Positions 44,276 to 55,193 of a DNA stretch of 64,000 nucleotides are shown here, in pieces. A program made the position numbers and the translations under genes. Under the pieces are notes generated by a model, which was not told the origin of the DNA, searched no databases, and worked only from the letters and a program-made list of their open reading frames with translations. Positions within the stretch are counted from its first letter, which is position 1, and each line of letters opens with the position of its first letter. Origin of the DNA: Centrapalus pauciflorus (lineage: Eukaryota; Streptophyta; Magnoliopsida; Asterales; Asteraceae); NCBI GenBank assembly GCA_020465985.1, contig JAANYP010000798.1, positions 231,501 through 295,500 on the forward strand, given 5' to 3'.

Positions 44276-46590
44276 TCAAAGTAGATCACGTATACCGTAA
44301 CTACACATTAGTGATTGAAGATGTAGTCTTCAATTTGGATCTGATTCCGATCGAGTTCAGTGAATTTGACGTGATTGTCAGGATGGATTGGTTGATTGAG
44401 AATGAAGCCCACATAGTTTGTAAGCAGCGTATGATTAAGATAACTACTCCGGAGGGGCGTGAGATTTATATTTACGGGGATAGGAGAAGCGGGGATCTGT
44501 GTTTGTTGACTATTGCAAAAGCTCGAAAGCTTGTTGCAAAGGGATGTGACGCCTACTTAGCATATGCTATTGATGCTAAGGCTGAGAAGAAGACTTTGGC
44601 CGATGTGCCTGTTGTATCACAATTCCCGGATGTGTTTCCGGAAGAATTGTCTGGCGTGCCGCCTGAAAGACAAGTGGAATTCCGTATAGATTTGATCCCT
44701 GGAGCTGCACCGATAGCTCGTTCTCCGTATCACCTTGCTCCTACAGAGATGCAAGAAATGATGAAACAACTCCAGGAGTTGTTAGACAAGGGCTTCATTC
44801 GACCGAGTTCATCGCCGTGGGGAGCTCCGGTGTTATTTGTTAAAAAGAAAGATGGCACGATGAGGATGTGCATTGATTACCGGGAACTGAATAAGTTGAC
44901 AATTAAGAACAAGTATCCGTTGCCGAGGATAGACGACTTGTTTGATCAATTACATGGGGCAGGTGTGTTTTCTAAGATCGACTTGAGGTCGGGATACCAC
45001 CAACTGAAGGTACCAGAAGATGATGTGCCTAAAACAACATTCAGATGTCGGTATGGGAATTACGAGTTTCTGGTGATGCCTTTTGGGTTAACCAACGCCC
45101 CGACTGTCTTTATGGACTTAATGAATAGAGTTTGCTGACCGATGTTAGACAAGTCGGTGATTGTATTTATAGATGACATTCTAGTGTATTCTAAGTCTGA
45201 AGCAGAACATGCTGATCATCTAAGAGAATTGTTGGAACTGTTGAGAAAGGAAAAGTTGTACGCCAAATTCTCAAAGTGTGAGTTTTGGCTGCAACAGATA
45301 CAGTTTCTAGGACATGTGATTTCTGGAGCTGGGATTTCAGTTGATCTAGCTAAAGTTGAAGCCATAAAGAATTGGGAGCCGCCTCTTTCACCTACGGAAG
45401 TCAGAAGTTTCCTTGGGCTGGCGGGCTATTATAGGAGGTTTATCAAGGATTTTTCAAAGATTGCAGTTCCTTTGACTGCATTAACGAAGAAGAATGCACC
45501 GTTTGTATGGGAAACTGTGCTGCACGAAGCTTTTGAAATTTTAAAGAAAACACTAAGTGAAGCACCGATACTTGATCTACCAGAGGGTAATGACGATTTT
45601 GTGGTATACACGGATGCTTCAAGATTGGGATTAGGTACTGCACTGATGCAACGTGAAAAGGTAATCGCGTATGCCTCGAGACAGTTAAAGCAGCATGAGA
45701 AGGATTATACGACTCATGACTTGGAGTTGACTGCAGTTACTTTTGCATTGAAGTGATGGAGACACTATCTCTATGGAACTAAGTGTCAACTCTACACGGA
45801 CCATAAAAGTTTGAAGTACATCTTTAGCCAGAAAGAGCTTAATATGAGACAACGTAGGTCTATGGAACTTATTAAAGACTACGATTGTGAGATACTGTAC
45901 CAACCTGGTAAGGCTAATGTAGTAGCCGATGCTTTAAGCCGTAAAGCATATTTTAAGGATTGCTGCTACATGATGACGTCTACTATGTTGACCTCCACTA
46001 TTATTGATGATGTCAAAGCTGCTCAAGTGGAAGCTTTGAAAGAAGAGAATGTGGGTGATGAGGATATAAGAGCGCAGATTAAGAATATGGAAACGAGCGA
46101 GTCAGGATTGAAAGGTGTGTACGGAAGAATCTGGGTGCCAAAGTTTGGAGGCATGAGAAAGGTGATCATAGAAGAAGCACATCAGTCTAAGTTTTCTATA
46201 CATCCCGGGAGCACAAAGATGTACAACGAGCTGAAAGCAGACTTTTGGTGGCCTGGATTGAAGAGGGACATTGGTCAGTATGTGGTGAGATGCAGGACTT
46301 GCCGGCTTGTGAAAGCCGAACACCAGCAACCATATGGCAGTCTGCAACCGCTTCCCATTCTGGAATGGAAGTGGGAACACATCACCATGGATTATGTCAC
46401 GAAGTTATCGAAAACTAGGCGTCAGTATGATGCAATTTGGGTGATAGAATTCTCTTACAATAACAGTTATCACGCAACGATCAAGAAAGCGCCGTTTGAG
46501 GCTCTATATGGGAGAAGGTGTAGGACTCCTACGTGTTGGAGAGAAACTGGCGAAACACCGATTGCTAGGCCGACATTACTACAAGAACTT
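44276..46590 (+). pseudogene. Element E protease end, RT, RNase H, truncated integrase
   Basis: One frame from about 44276 with stops at 45136 and 45754. RT: GFIRPSSSPWGAPVLFVKKK, SKIDLRSGYHQLKV, VIVFIDDILVYS, and IQFLGHVISGAGISVD with no intron. RNase H: VYTDASRLGLGTAL, THDLELTAVTFAL, YTDHKSLKYIF. IN zinc domain is present. After MDYVTKLSKTRRQYDAIWVI about 107 codons are missing, with the second catalytic Asp and the Glu, and the text resumes at EFSYNNSYHATIKK. It stops being pol near 46590, where LTR sequence begins. Confidence 0.88.
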
Positions 46591-47785
46591 GAGTTGGGAT
46601 GGGGTCCGAATTCGGATAAGGTCCGAAATTGATTTAGGTTCGAACTTGAGTTGGGATTTGAATTTATTTTGTTCGAACTTAGCATGGGATTCGAATCTGT
46701 TAAGGGTTCGAATTTTGCTATAGTTCGAATTTGACAATAATTCGAATTTGTATTGATCCGAAATGGGCATAGATCCGAATACGGACATGGATCCGAATTT
46801 GGGGTCAAAAAGTTACAAAATTTATAAAAATTTGGTTTTATGGAAATAAACAATTATTGACACAATGTGTTGTTACAACTGACTTAACAGGTCCCTTGTG
46901 GTGTTGTTTAACCCACAGTGGGGTACTTTGTGAATCCGGTTGAAAGCCCGAGGAGAAATAAAATTAACTTGAAGTTTAATAACGCACCCACTGTGAGTAC
47001 CTTTGATTTTTAACATGTCTGCATATGTTTTATGTTTGCTTTGCCTGCTGAGGCATGTTGTTTCATTATCGTTTGGCACTCTACTAACTTGCGTATAAGT
47101 ATTGATGCACATTCATACTTGTTGCATGTCCGTTCATTTGTTGTGCATCCTATTGATGGACCTGCGTGGTCGCATCTGTACTCTGATGTTACTGTGCTAT
47201 ATGACTAAGAATTTGACACCTATGTGGTCAGGATAGACAGTAAGTCATTCCCGATGCTATGTCTGCCTCAGATGGTTGGTTTTCATTATGCCGAGTGTCA
47301 ACTCGAAGGAGCTGCGACTCGGGTTTGCGTACTTTGAGTACGTGTGGAGTATACGGTATGTGTTACTGCGGTTACTCTGGGTGGCATCATAAGGATTTGC
47401 AGAATGTGTAAAAATATTTGGTATTCACTAAGCATTCGCTTACCCCCCAGTTGTTGACTTTTTACAGGAAAAGGGAAATCTGCAGCGGGATCGTCTAGCT
47501 AAGTCATCAGTTGAAGTGATTTGAAGTTATCTACTGTTTATCTTGGTAACAGAATTATGGAATATTGTTGTAATAAATTTGGGATGATGTAATACTTTGA
47601 GTATGTAGACTTAGAAATGTAACCTTGTAGCACCATAGGGTGTTTGACGAATCTGTATTATTTTATTTTGTACTTTAATGCTTCCGCACTTTAATTAAGT
47701 TATCAGATCATTATGTAATAATTCATGATTGGTGATTAATCCTGGGTGTATTGTAAATGGTGGTTAATGTGGCAAGGGTGTCACA
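46590..47785 (+). repeat. Element E 3' LTR, 5'-truncated
   Basis: Matches 41491-42676 with about ten substitutions. The first ~15 bases (near 46587-46602) match an LTR position some 40 bp further on, so the junction is rearranged. Confidence 0.88.
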
Positions 47786-47790
47786 GAAAA

Positions 47791-47981
47791 CATGATATGT
47801 GTTTAGTGCTTAAAATAACGACAAATTATAGACTATATATATAGGATGCAAAATGTGAGCGTAAAAGAGTATATATACATAGTGCATCTCTTTAAGTAAG
47901 CGTAATTGTGTAAATTGCAATTATAGGTTACATTATTTAATTTATCTCATACATATTGTGGTTGGTTGGCACAAATTGTAG
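47791..47981 (+). other. Element A: end of second extra-ORF leader
   Basis: AT-rich, ending ACAAATTGTAG directly before ATG 47982, an acceptor-like context similar to that at 38124. Confidence 0.55.
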
Positions 47982-49534
47982 ATGTCAAGGAGAACAAGAC
48001 AACGAACCCAAAATGTTAATGTCCCGATAGATTGGTCCCCAAACCTCCTTTTATCCCAACACCCCGAACACATTAGAACACACTTATTTTTGTATAAGAA
48101 ATATTCAAATAAAGTGTTGACTGAAAAGAGAGTTAAGAGGAGTGATTTTTAGGATTACGAGATCCCATACCTTTTTGACTATTTGGGGTGAGAAAGTGTG
48201 TTAGATATGGGCGGCAATGATATTTATCAGTCAGATGTAGTCGAGTGGATGTCTACCCTACGAAGGGAGACGGGTCGTTCAGCGAACGACTTTAGGTTGA
48301 TAGGCACCGTCCATGGTAGGGACGTGGCGATGGATGCACAAATCCTTCGCCAATTGTTTAATTTAGATACTGTGGTAGGCTACGAAGGGTCTAACCAGCA
48401 GAGGTACGAATATAGGAATGAGGCCCAATTGGCCTTCACGGATATGACTTGGTCAGGGGAGTGGACGGAGCCGGTTAATAGAGTCTTTATCCCATCCATT
48501 TTGGAGTCCGAGTCCTCCACTTCCTACAGCTGAAAGGCTTTATCTCCAAGGTGTAAGGTGCTTCACAAGATTCTTGTGAACAACATCTTACCTCGTCATA
48601 GTGACCTGACCAAAGTCAGGCACAGGGATATCACAGTCCTTCACGCCCTTCTTAAGGGTAGGCCCAGACTCTCCTTTGCATGGACAAATATGAATGATTT
48701 ATGGGCCATGTATGACACCAGAGATAGGAAGATCATCCCCCATGGGTGGTTGATCTCCAAGTTCCTTGAGAGGACGGGCTCACTATCGCCCGATTCCCTG
48801 CTATCCCCCATTTCGGCGATGTTCATTACGGCCCCCATGTTCCCTACCTTGATTTTTAGGGAAGTTGACGAAGGGTTCGAGATATTCGATAAAGAGATAA
48901 ATGAGTCGTATATCGAGGACTATACTGAGGATGAGAGGAGAGAGAGAGAGTGTGTGTGTGAGAGGATAAGGTCGCCAATGAGGCGGGAGTTCGGCATTCT
49001 GAGCCAAACCTAGGTGCGTCAACCTCGCGTAGTCGAGGTAATGACTGTTTTGATTTTGACCACATGATGAGGCGGATAGAGGATATAGCCGTGGGTCAGG
49101 ATGAGTTCCAAGAGGATGTGACTCAGAGGCTAGATGAGATGAATGGGCGTATGACCCATATTTATGATAGGGTCGATCACTTAGTGGGTTGGGTAGATCA
49201 GTTGCAGGACCGGCAGAGAGCCCTGGCATACCAAAATTCCTACTACCAGCACCATGACTGGGCATATTGGGAGGGAGTCCGACACCACGAGGACTCCATG
49301 GCCGGTATGCCATATCAGTCTTATGAGGATTACACGATACCCGACTACCAGGCCTATAACTGTGCCGTAGATACTTATCAACGCTATCCGGCGCATGGCA
49401 GGCAGGACCTCCCAGACCCGATGCCTCCTCACTTGGTTCCGCCCACTGCACAGTTCACCCATGGCCAGAACCTGTATACCGACTTCTTCAACAGCGTCTT
49501 CGGTCCTCCTCCGCTGCCTCCTCCATTTGAATGA
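47982..49534 (+). pseudogene. Element A second extra ORF (Athila 3' ORF, broken)
   Basis: Starts at ATG 47982 (MSRRTRQRTQNVNVPIDW). The frame is cut by stops at 48150, 48189, 48531 and 49011, then shifts frame. Conserved text includes DVVEWMSTLRRETGRSANDF, RLIGTVHGRDVAMDAQIL, LHKILVNNILPRHSDLTKVR and RDITVLHALLKGRP. The C-terminal part has a coiled coil (RIEDIAVGQDEFQEDVTQRL, then DRVDHLVGWVDQLQDRQ) and a Y/H/P-rich tail ending at 49532. Pairwise reading shows it is a paralogue of 38124-39256. Function unknown. Confidence 0.7.
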
Positions 49535-50400
49535 TCAGGTACTATCCTTCCTTATTCTTTACTTTTCTGTCTTTTATTTTATATTAGTTTGTTATGCATT
49601 TATTTTCTTTTTTGTAATTTTCATTTATTTTTAGTTCTTAGCCGAGTCCTATTTAGAGTTTATAATGTTTATATAGTCTGTCATGTATTCCCCATTTGAG
49701 TCTTGTTTGCCGATCAGGTCGTGGAACATGATGATACTTAGAAACTACATGTGCGAGGGAATTGGCTAGTGTTGACAGGATATTTTATAATTAAGAAAAG
49801 AGTCGTAGTAATAATTAAAATTTTTGACATGTAAGATGAATTCAAGTGCGTTAAAATTTATTTGGGCTTAAATTTAAGTAATGTGTCAAAAGATTTTGGA
49901 AACCCATGCAATAAGGGGGAGAACTTAATCATGTTTTAGCCTCAAAAGTAATTTAATTGTAGTCTAGATGGTTCGGGAAATTAAGTCCGTAGGGGTACCA
50001 CTCATGCCTAATCCCCTAAAACCATTTGGTTTGGGTGCGGTTGACCGAAATCTCGTTACATGGACCATCTAGCTAATATAGTGAAAAGAAAATAGATAGA
50101 AGCATGATATTAAAAAGAAAATTTGTTGTAAACATGCAAAGAGGAAAAAGATGGTCGGAAGACCCACATGTTTTAAGTATCGTAACCTTGAGCTAATAGG
50201 TATTTTCAAAAGTGAGATAAATTATATAAATTCCAAGAGAAGTATATTTTAACTAAAAACGTCTTCAATTTACATGTTAAGAATTTTAATGCATTAGTAC
50301 GAAGGCTAGCTTGACAAAAAGTTCCTAGACTCACTGCCAATTCATGCTCGTTACTTAGTTAGTTCTGATTCCAAAAGCTTGTTCGCGGACGACCAAGAGT
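49535..50400 (+). other. Element A 3' untranslated region
   Basis: T-rich at first, then mixed AT-rich sequence up to the polypurine tract. No ORF or repeat recognised. Confidence 0.6.
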
Positions 50401-50412
50401 TAAGTTGGGGAG
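50401..50412 (+). promoter_or_regulatory. Element A polypurine tract
   Basis: TAAGTTGGGGAG, 3 bases before the LTR start at 50416. Confidence 0.8.
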
Positions 50413-50574
50413 ATTTGATAAGTCTGTAATTTATACGGTTTCTGAGTCATATTATGATCATTTTAAGCACTAACACTTTGTAAAATCCATGTTATTACTC
50501 CAAGTTTGTATTTCAGGGCCAAGATGATAAAAAGAAGCAATCCGAGAGAATTCAGAGCAAATCAGGCTGAGGGA

Positions 50575-50590
50575 GGCGCAGGCCTGCGCC
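50575..50590 (+). repeat. GC-rich palindromic module, copy 3
   Basis: Perfect 16-bp palindrome GGCGCAGGCCTGCGCC inside the element A LTR, followed by ACCCTGCGCT. Confidence 0.85.
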
Positions 50591-50676
50591 ACCCTGCGCT
50601 CCACATAGCGCCCAAACTGTCCAGATACATACCAGCACACGCCAGCTAAACCCTAGCCGCATCCGGGCGCATGGGG

Positions 50677-50692
50677 GGCGCAGGCATGCGCC
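50677..50692 (+). repeat. GC-rich palindromic module, copy 4
   Basis: GGCGCAGGCATGCGCC, arms GGCGCA/TGCGCC, followed by TGGCCTGCGCT. Confidence 0.8.
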
Positions 50693-51532
50693 TGGCCTGC
50701 GCTAGTGCCGTGCCAAAACGCGTTTTTCAACCCTGAAAACCCTAATCTCGACTTCCCTATAAATATGTGTGAAGGGGCAGCTTTGGAGAGAGTCCCGACA
50801 TGTGTGAAGGTGTGTCGAAGCCCTGTCGGGGTGGATCTACGATACGAGAACGAAGACGGTGGTTCGCAAGCTACCTAATGGCTCTGATCTATGATTGTGA
50901 CGAGCATACGATGAGCGGCTAATCCCATTAGCCGTTTGCGGAGGATCTACGGCTAAGTTTACTCTTCTTTAATTTCTATGTTTTGATGTATTCGTATTAA
51001 GCGAGATCTATTATGTGTATGCAAATGATAAACATTTGGCTATGATTATCATTATGTGTTGCGATTGGTAAAAGCAAGATAGTTTATCGTGGTGTTATTA
51101 TTCGTGCCGAGTCCATTAGTTTAGGGATTTAGACGAGTATTAATGTTGCATACGCTATGCCAAGAGTTATTGGTTAAAACACGTTTGATTAATTTAGTCG
51201 CGCAATTGATTATGTCTATGTGATCGTTGGATGAAATTATAGTGAGTAATACTTATGCCGTGGTGATTCCGTGAATGGTTATTCGTATCTTGATTGTTTA
51301 TCTTCTTCGTTGGTTACGTTGCTCTTAATTTTAGTTACAAGCAATAGCAAACCATTACTTTAAACAAATCATTCAAATCCACAAATTCACAATTTAAATG
51401 CTTTCAATAAACTTCTAAGGCTAATAACTCAATCCTAATTACGACCACACTCCCTGTGGATTCGACCCTTACTTCTCTAGCTAAATAGTGAATTTAAGGA
51501 CTAAGTCGGTGGGTCAAAACGACGGCTCGTCA

Positions 51533-53055
51533 GGTAATTAGGGGGGTGTAATTAGCAGGGGGTGTATGTATAAAATGACCCAGTTTTTAATTTGGAAATT
51601 TCATTCGTAATAGAGTTGAATTTTTAAAAAAATCATAAGAAATTATGTGTTTATCCAATTGATCTGAAATTTAAGTGTGTTCATCAATATTATATGTTTG
51701 TTTTCCTAAACTTTTAGATTCTAACTCGAAAAATGGATAGAGTAATTGACGTACAATTTAAAGATCTAAACTGATATTATTGGTGTTCATGTGTTAATAA
51801 TTTTGATTTAGATCTAGTTTATTTGTTCATAATTCCAAATGCATCTATGCATGTTGTGCTCGGATTTTGCAAAGGAATCATTTGATTCGAGTTTTATTGA
51901 TTAATCTCATCATTTGATCGTCAACTTAATTTGTTATTTTTAGATTTACATGTTCTTGTATGTTCTTCGAAGTCCTTATTGTTTTATGTAATGATTCATG
52001 TGATTGATCATATTTCTTGACTTTAGTTTGATACAAAATTTTTTGTATCATTTGATTTCAGTTATAATGATCAAGTCAAGCTAATTAGTTGGTATTTCAA
52101 GTCAACTTCGTTGTGAAAACACAATCTAGGATTTAGGGAATTTTTGTTGTTGTGTTTATCCCATTCAAACTCAACTACATAAGACCCGAGCTTGAGTCAA
52201 TCACAATCGAGCTCGACACTATGCCTCACGAGCTACAGTATATAAGGATGATCTTTGAGTAACTTCGAGTCCGTCCCACTTCGTATCAAAAGTCATATGA
52301 ATGCAAGTTAGAATTTCATTCGACATTTCCTTTAGTGGTCACGAACTTGAGTCATACTCATCCTAATAGAGAAATACTTCGAGTCTAGCGGTTTTTAATT
52401 TAGACATTTATAAAACATTGATTACTAAATGTGCACAAAAAGTACACAACATGTGTACAAACTCAAAAGTGCATAACTATTTGGTGTCTTTTTTCCTAAA
52501 AGAGATGTCCAAATAGGTATAACAATTCGAGGTAACCCAACTACCTAAGCTAAATACTTTCAAAAGTTCGACCACTAAAAGTGCGTAAAAAACACACAAC
52601 ATAAATGTGTAAAACCTTAAAAGTACGTACACAACTGTGTGACATTATATTCTCTTATGAGATATGACTAACTTGAATTATTATCCAAGCAGGATCTAGC
52701 TCGTAGAGTATCAATATATTATTTTGAGTTTTGTAAGTCTATCAAATGACTATGTAAATAAATAAAATGATAAACTAATCTTAAAATATAATAATACCAA
52801 TAAACATAATTTAATATGAAAGCCATAAATTTGAATAATAAAATATTAATATAGACAAATGTATAATTATTATTAATAATTAAAAACTAAAACATAACAT
52901 TTTAATTATTTGTATGTCTTTACAAATACTTTATTATTTATTTTTATGTGTTCTACATTAAGTTAATTTTACTGGTTTATAAATTTTTTGAATTAGTTTA
53001 TTATTTATAATAATATAAAAAAATAATAATAACAATAATAATAATTATTAAACAA
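51533..53055. other. Intergenic AT-rich DNA
   Basis: No ORF above background, no long repeat and no RNA gene recognised. This is the first sequence outside element A. Confidence 0.6.
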
Positions 53056-53205
53056 GTAAGGGTAAAATGATAATTTTAAATGAACAAAGGACAAAATCCG
53101 TACCATAATTTTAACCACAATGACTGCTAGTGTAATTTTAAAAGTTAAAGTGCTCGGTCCATAATTACTATTAAACCACAGGGACGAAAATTGTAATTTA
53201 CCCTT
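53056..53205. repeat. Degenerate MITE-like inverted repeat
   Basis: Edges read AAGTAAGGGTAAAATG and TGTAATTTACCCTT, roughly complementary. The inner text (ACCACAGGGACGAAAATTGTAA) resembles the neighbouring MITE at 53234. Confidence 0.45.
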
Positions 53206-53233
53206 GTGATAATAGTATATCTATATTAAATAT

Positions 53234-53506
53234 AGAGTAAATTACATAAAAGGTCTCTGTGGTTCATAACAAATTTCAGGTTTCATCCCTAACTTTGAAA
53301 AATTAAACTGATAGTCCATATTTTAAAACCTTGTCACGCTTTCAGTCCTAAGCAACTCCATCGTTTAAAAATATTGATTTTGCCATTTCAAATGAATTTC
53401 ACATGTGGTCCCTAATTAATAAGGACTATCAGTGTAATTTTTCAAAGTTAGGGATGAAACCTGAAATTTCAGATAAACCACAAGGACCATTTACATAATT
53501 TACTCT
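53234..53506. mobile_element. MITE with ~85-bp terminal inverted repeats
   Basis: The left arm from AGAGTAAATTACATAAA and the right arm ending TTTACTCT are near-perfect inverted copies for about 85 bp, including TTTCAGGTTTCATCCCTAAC. About 273 bp total, no coding capacity. Target duplication is ambiguous in the AT-rich flanks. Confidence 0.75.
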
Positions 53507-53534
53507 TAAGTATAATATATTAGAACTTATTATA

Positions 53535-53730
53535 TATAAACGGGTGAACATAAATGAACAAACGTAAACAAACGTAGCCAAATTCCCACGAACATAAATG
53601 AACAAACGAAACATATGTTCATGTTCGTTTATTTAATTAAACGAACAAATATTTGTGTTCATGTTGGTTCATTTAATTAAACGAACAAACTAAACAGTTC
53701 ACCGAATATTCGGTTCGTTTACAAATACTA
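53535..53730. repeat. Direct and inverted copies of a GAACAAACG-type repeat
   Basis: Repeated AACATAAATGAACAAACG units and palindromic TTAATTAAACGAACA segments on both strands. Confidence 0.6.
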
Positions 53731-54593
53731 GTTATTATATGATAATAATTAATAGATAAAAAAGATAATAACAAACTTGATTAAGTATAATTACAAGATG
53801 ATTATGAATAGGGGAACTAGGGTTTGTGACATGGAACATAGCTTGAATTCAACCACTGTAACATTCTCACAATTAAGGTAATAGTTAAATTAATTAAACT
53901 GCCAAATAAATCATATTTAAATGTTTTATTATAAGTAATATCAAAATAATTAGTCACATGCTTCACCAACTTGTTCTATATGCATTAACCTTTGTAAATT
54001 TGTAATCCATATAAATATGTACAAGACTCTAAGCTTGATGTACAAGAGGTTTGAGCCAACAATTGTCATGGGAATTGGAAATATGAATGGATATTAAACC
54101 TTGGGGCTGGAAGTGGAATATTAGGGAACTTGGAAGATAGTTAGTTGCAACTTGTTGCCCAATTGGGAATAAATTCACAGCCAATCGTGAGTTGACCCAA
54201 TTGCTCAAATCCCTCTTTCATTTCCTGCACAAATGGAGAAAAGAAAAGGCCAGGGTTGGATATTTTCTCTTTAAGTTTTGGCTAAGAGATTCCAAGATTT
54301 GGTTGGGCATTCAAGCTTAGTAAACCCAAGGTATAATTCTTTCATGGTTTAAGATGTATGGGTGTATTAGCATCTTCATTTTCTCTCTAACTAACACCAT
54401 GTATGGATGGTGAAATAGATGTGAATCAAAGAGGTAATGTTACCCAAAAGAGTTTAATAGTAAATGCAAAAAAGATTTAGTGGTTTTGTTAACTCATAAA
54501 CATAACTTGGTGTGATGAATCATAGAAATGGTCACAATGGTATTGGGTATTAACGTGGGTTTTGGATTAAACTCTTGAAGTGTAAATGATATG
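53731..54593. other. Intergenic DNA
   Basis: No gene or clear repeat recognised. Confidence 0.55.
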
Positions 54594-54835
<242 letters not shown>

Positions 54836-54836
<1 letters not shown>

Positions 54837-55193
54837 TTTAGCTTGTTAATGGCAAATGATGGATTTTAAGTCTTATACAAGAATAGGTATCAATGAATTG
54901 TTATAATGGTTCATTGATAAGCTTTGTTTACAGTTTAAGCAAAGGAAGGCCATATGGCCTAAGATTTCTTGGTTTAGATCAAATTAATGAAGGAGTTTAA
55001 TACACACTTTAATATACTATAAATCATGTATGGTTATTGTTTTGGACATGTTTAAAGGTTCATTGTGTAGCCAAGAGTCCAAATATAAGTGCATATGTGT
55101 TGGTTTTGGGTTGTAATGGAAGAGTAGACCAAAAATAAAGCATCCATGGCTCCCCTTGTTCATCAAAAACGTCCTAGAAAAGAACCCACTAGG
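54836..55193. other. Intergenic DNA
   Basis: No gene or repeat recognised. Confidence 0.5.

Larger units (their letters stand above)
40420..47785 (+). mobile_element. Element E: internally deleted chromovirus (Tekay/Del type)
   Basis: Target duplication GAAAA at 40415-40419 and 47786-47790 shows both outer edges belong to one insertion. The 5' LTR is complete (2,257 bp), but the 3' LTR lacks its first ~1.07 kb and is fused to a truncated integrase. gag-pol has a small 5' deletion, another frameshift near 44255, stops at 45136 and 45754, and an in-frame deletion of the integrase core. Confidence 0.92.
1..51532 (+). mobile_element. Element A: Athila-lineage Ty3/gypsy retrotransposon, host of the nested insertions
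   Basis: The first 133 bases match the last 133 bases of a complete LTR at 50416-51532 without a gap (about 5 substitutions), so both ends of one element appear to be present; its 5' end lies outside the window. The order is LTR end, tRNA-Asp-type primer site, gag, PR, RT, RNase H, IN, then two extra ORFs and a polypurine tract before the 3' LTR. That order, the PR motif DLGAS and the extra 3' ORFs fit the Athila/Tat group. Coding parts carry many stops and frameshifts, so it is inactive. Its sequence is split by element B (6555-37377), a probable solo LTR (39279-39606) and element E (40420-47785). Target-site duplication cannot be checked because the left flank is missing. Confidence 0.85.
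50416..51532 (+). repeat. Element A 3' LTR
   Basis: 1,117 bp from TGATAAGTCTG to GGCTCGTCA. Two GC-rich palindromic modules lie at 50575-50590 and 50677-50692. The final 133 bp match the window start. Confidence 0.9.

Noticed and set aside
37378..51532. A second, separate Athila element after the copia insertion
   Set aside because: No LTR edge or primer site is found between 37378 and 50415, and the CAATT and GAAAA duplications join the flanks collinearly. A single element with two extra ORFs is simpler.
6554..51532. CRISPR-like or satellite array in the TTCGAA regions
   Set aside because: Spacing is irregular (15-35 bp), units are degenerate and this is plant retrotransposon DNA.
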